This document shows, in pieces, positions 60,415 to 64,000 of a stretch of 64,000 nt of DNA. This DNA comes from Nicotiana tabacum (taxonomy: Eukaryota > Streptophyta > Magnoliopsida > Solanales > Solanaceae): assembly GCF_000715075.1 (NCBI RefSeq), contig NC_134096.1, forward strand, positions 61,885,854 to 61,949,853, in the 5' to 3' direction. Position 1 is the first letter of the stretch; each line of letters opens with the position of its first letter. The notes below the pieces were generated by a model, which had not been told where the DNA came from, did not search any database, and worked only from the letters and a program-made list of their open reading frames with translations. A program made the translations under genes and the position numbers.

Positions 60415-61990
60415 ACACAAAGCGGCCATGCCGCCTCACCCCAACATATGCGGGTGGAGGTGTGTCACGATACCACAACCTCTACACAAAGCGACCCTAC
60501 TGCTAGGGGTGTTCAAAACCGAATCGAAACCGAAAACCGAACCGAAATCAAAGCTTAATGGTTTATTGGTATCGGTTTAACGGTTTAACGGATAGGGAAC
60601 AAATTGAATTTTTTTTATTAACGGCTTATCGGTTTGGGGGCGGATTATTCAATTTTCTTAACGGATAATTCGTTAACCCGTTAAGAATATATATATATAT
60701 ATATTAAGAATATATATATATATATATATTAAATAATCAAAAACCATTCTTCCACTTCCAGTACTCTATCTCTATTCTCTATTACTAATTTACTATTAGA
60801 CATTTAGTTATAATTTACTATTCCATTTAGTTACTATTAGATAATTTTGATTATCATGTATTATACCCAGTGTTCTCTTCTATTTCTTATGATAGTTATA
60901 AGTTGTTAATAAGCTCATCCCCATAGATGATTCTACTGGAAAATACGTTGGAATAAACATCTCTCTATTTCTTCTATTTAGCTCTCTTCTTAGGAATTTT
61001 ATTTTGAGTCATAGCGGTCAACAAACAATCCGATAAACCGCCCGATAAGAGCTAAACCGATACCAATCCGCCCGATATCTTATCGGGTGGCTAGCGGATT
61101 AATACATTTAAAAACTAATAACCGATAAGCCAAACCGTTAAGAGTATATAACCGCCCAATCCGCCCGATAAGCAGCCCTACCTACTGCCTCACTCCAATA
61201 TATGCGGGTGGAGGTGTATCACCATACCACAATCCCAACACAAAGCGGTCATGTCGCCTCACCCCCGATATATACGGATGGAGGTGTATCGCCATACCAC
61301 AATCACAACACAAAGTGGTCATACGGCCTCACCCCAATATACGCAGGTGGAGGTGTATCACAATACCACAATCCCTACACAAAGTGGTCCTACGGCCTCA
61401 TCCCAATATACATAGTTGGAGGTGTATCATAATACCACAATCCCTACACAAAGCGGTCTTACCGCCTCACCCCAATATATGCGGGTGGAGGTGTATTCTA
61501 CAATACCACAATCCCTACACAAAGTGGTCCTACCGCCTCACCCCAATATATGTGGGTGGAGGTGTATCACAATACTACAATCTCAACACAAAGCGGCTAT
61601 GCCGCCTCACCACAATATATGCATATGGAGGTGTATCACAATACCACAATCCCAACATAAAGCGGTCATACCGCCTCACCCCAATATACGCAGGTGGAGG
61701 TGTATCACAATACCACAATCCCTACATAAAGCGGTCCTATCGCCTCACCCCAATATACACAGGTGGAGGTGTATCACAATACCACAATCCCTATACAAAG
61801 TGGTCATGCCGCCTCACCCCAATATATGTGAGCGGGGGTGTATTCCAAAATACCACAATCCCTATACAAAGCGGTCATGCCGCCTCACCCCCATATGTGC
61901 TACCCAATATATGCGGGTGGAGGTGTATTCCACAATACCAAAATCCTCACGCAAAGCGGTCCTACCGCCTCACTGGAATACTTCATGTTC
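60415..61990. repeat. 69-bp minisatellite, about a dozen copies, interrupted by a hAT MITE
   Basis: The unit is CACAATACCACAATCCCTAC, then ACAAAGCGGTC, CCGCCTCACCCCAATAT and GGGTGGAGGTGTAT. Consecutive GAGGTGTAT words lie 69-70 bp apart at 61211, 61281, 61350, 61419 and 61488, with small indels later. One or two units lie left of the MITE (60415-60503) and the rest right of it (61181-61990). As 69 is divisible by three and the unit lacks stops in two frames, it creates open frames of 210 and 232 codons that are almost certainly not genes. Confidence 0.92.
60504..61180. mobile_element. 677-bp non-autonomous hAT element inside the minisatellite
   Basis: The left end is TAGGGGTGTTC and the right end, inverted, is TAGGGCTGCTT. 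They are flanked by a perfect 8-bp target duplication CCTACTGC (60496-60503 and 61181-61188). Subterminal ACCGAAAACCGAACCG words face GGATTGGGCGG/CCGATA words at the other end. The interior has two TA tracts (60690-60730) and no protein. Confidence 0.92.
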
Positions 61991-64000
61991 ATGCTCATCA
62001 TGGAGAAACATAACTCATTATATTAGTGCATGCATGGTAAATCAATAAGTCGATTTCAATGGCACACGTGCCCAATTCCTTTTCTTAAGGTTCATTGTCA
62101 TTTACCAAAGGACATCTCCCTTCCATCTCATTATTCACTCCCTTGACCCCTTGAGGTCATTATCTAGGTTCATGACTTTTGGGGACTTAAAAATCAAAGT
62201 CATTTACATATATTATTTCAGAAGCATGCAACTATAGTTGAAACCATTGGTACATACAACACTTCGAAATTCTCATTTAGGCAACGATCACATTTCATGT
62301 TCATACTATCACTTACTTGTGCTTGCCATGGGTGATCATAGAACATCAAGAGCATTTAGAACATTTAAGAACATCATAGCCTTTACTCGCAATAATGTAG
62401 GGTCTTATAACACATTGAAAACAAAAGTACAAATACGTACATCTCATAACCTTTCACACCCTATGTCACGTAATCCGTACATTCAACCACTTACAACATT
62501 ATTATTTTATTGGCTCTCTTGGCCATACATATAATTTTTCTTTCATGGCACAATGACCGTATTTCATATTCCACGCTTTCATATCTTTCCTTTCATGGAT
62601 CATCATCCTAAATATCAACATATACAATATCCCGAAAATCACAACTTTAGGTTCATTAGTAATAAAGACTTTAAACACAATGGATTTCTTCTTGAATTAC
62701 CTTTTCCCAAAAAGTACAATACATAATTTCCACTCACGAATATGTAAGAATGCAAAACACATTGAAAATACTCATTAAACATAGCATTAGCTAAAACTAC
62801 CACATATGGGCATCATTTGAGTTCATAAGCTTTTAGGCAATTCTATTTTCCAAGTCAATTTTTGAATAGTTGAATCAAAGCTCATTTCATAATCTTTCTT
62901 ACATCATCTCATTTCATGGGCACCATTGGCCACAATTATAACTTTCACTCTTGGCATGTTGGCCACACTTTATATCCCCAATTCACTTATTTCACTTCCA
63001 AACATCTTAATAGGTTATCAACAATAAGACATTCCCAATCAATACTTTAGGTACACATATGAGCAATTAAGAGTCTTAAGCATATTGAGTTTTCTCGCAC
63101 AATTCGACATCATAACCTTCATTTGAAACACCACTCAAATACATAATATTTTAATACACATATGTTTCTTGAACACATTCCCAAAAGATAACATAATGTG
63201 ATAGGAACATTTAGAACACGTTTTGAATACATAATTCTCGACACTTTGCTTATTTGGGACATTCAAATTTATTGGGAACAACCCGGAATATAGAATAAGT
63301 AACTTGAGATATCCATACTTGAAACTTACGGGAACATCATTGAATTCAATTCTAAGAAGGAAGTTTAGCCAACATACCTCGCTTTGAGCTTTCCTTAAAT
63401 TACTACAATGTTCCGAAAATTCTAGAAATCTCAATCTATTTTGATACATAACAAAATCAAACCATTATTAGGAAGATATTCATGATCTCAGCTCATTTGA
63501 GCATTTTATCAAACACTAGGTGTGCAAATTTAACTATAAGGTTCTTCTACAAGATTTCCTTCATTCCACAACTCAATTTTTACTTATTTAAGCTCAACAA
63601 TCTCCCCACAAAATTTATTGGTACATATATGTATACATAATACTTTCACACCCAAGAATAATACCTCTCATGGTCTACTTTTAATCAAAATCCTGAAATC
63701 TAGGGCTAGGGAGTTGAATCATACCTATTAGATGAAGATCTTGTGAAATCTTCAAGCCTTGAGCAAGAATTGATGAATAAAATAGCTAGGTCTTCTCTTT
63801 CTCTCTCTAAGATACTCTCTCCTCTCTCTAAAAAATCACATTTTACCTTCTAAAATGAACCCCTAAGGCCTTATATCAAAATTGGATCAGATATGAAAAT
63901 TTCCAAAAATGACCCCCGAAGTCAATTATGTGGTACAATTGTGCTATAGTATAATCTTTTTGTGGGAAAAAGAATTGCAGCATAATCAATTATGCGATAA

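Larger units (their letters stand above)
59501..64000 (+). mobile_element. LTR of a third element in this block (continues past the window)
   Basis: It starts TGTAACACCCCAAAATCG in the middle of the gag codons and would give a CCTTT target duplication (59496-59500). The text GCAGCGCCCCCGGCAAAAAG, then GTGAGTACATGTGGAATAG, occurs in long Solanaceae Ty3/gypsy LTRs. It carries a 69-bp minisatellite and a hAT MITE. No TG...CA end or PBS is reached by 64000, so the LTR is at least 4.5 kb including insertions. There are no coding motifs in 62040-64000, and the small frames there are chance. Family assignment and strand are inferred from the TGTAACACCC terminus only. Confidence 0.6.

Noticed and set aside
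61315..62048. Open frames of 232 and 210 codons
   Set aside because: They are produced by a 69-bp tandem repeat whose period is a multiple of three; the residues just repeat the unit and match no protein family.
1..64000. CRISPR arrays, operons, prokaryotic mobile systems, tRNA or rRNA genes
   Set aside because: Nothing of this kind is visible; the repeats found are minisatellites or LTR features, and the tRNA-like boxes belong to SINEs.

Overview
This window is plant nuclear DNA, most likely from a Solanaceae genome of the Nicotiana type. The evidence is two GT-AG spliced plant genes, TS-family tRNA-derived SINEs with TTG-repeat tails, Tekay/Del-type chromovirus LTR retrotransposons with several-kb LTRs, Tat-lineage Ty3/gypsy elements with an antisense ORF, and many hAT elements and MITEs. 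I see no bacterial, organellar, rRNA, tRNA or CRISPR features. Most open frames in the window are retroelement fragments or chance frames.

Layout. (1) 1-27720 is a deeply nested retrotransposon block. The host layer is a Tat-type Ty3/gypsy element on the + strand: RT at 7824-7918 and 11540-12863, integrase at 16628-18106 and again at 19775-21252, an antisense ORF at 24180-26850, then a polypurine tract and LTR from about 27181. It is interrupted by a Tekay element (3' LTR 5350-7823), which is itself interrupted by another Tekay element (pol end plus LTR, 1-3352); by a 3.6 kb hAT element (7919-11531) with a perfect 8-bp target duplication; and by a Tekay solo LTR (12869-16627). A 3,148-bp tandem duplication (16379-22674) then copied part of this nest. 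(2) 27720-47790 is the gene island. A RING-H2 E3 ligase gene (31274-37918, +; homologue of Arabidopsis At3g02290) lies tail to tail with an AP1/FUL-clade MADS-box gene (39470-42740, -; euFULII, MBP10/MBP20-like). SINEs, hAT MITEs, a Stowaway-like MITE and a 1.8 kb hAT in the last RING intron sit between and inside the genes. (3) 48000-64000 is a second retroelement block: a minus-strand Tekay element (LTR, pol, gag, PBS, partial 5' LTR), cut by a plus-strand Tekay element (LTR 54995-58471, PBS, broken gag), which is cut at 59501 by a third LTR. That LTR carries a 69-bp minisatellite that itself holds a hAT MITE.

Genes and function. Only the RING and MADS genes look intact. The RING protein (224 aa predicted) has an N-terminal acylation motif and a complete RING-H2 domain. 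The MADS protein (252 aa, eight coding exons) has full MADS, I, K and C regions ending in the FUL-like motif LIPPWML. Its first intron is only 94 bp. No recognisable retroelement or transposase frame is intact.

The most interesting unexplained signal is a set of stem-loops shared by the diverged Tekay LTRs. One has an invariant AGGTGACGAG loop, with stems that change sequence between copies while staying paired in the best-preserved ones. A separate array of about 34-bp hairpin repeats (4361-4530) shows the same compensatory pattern.
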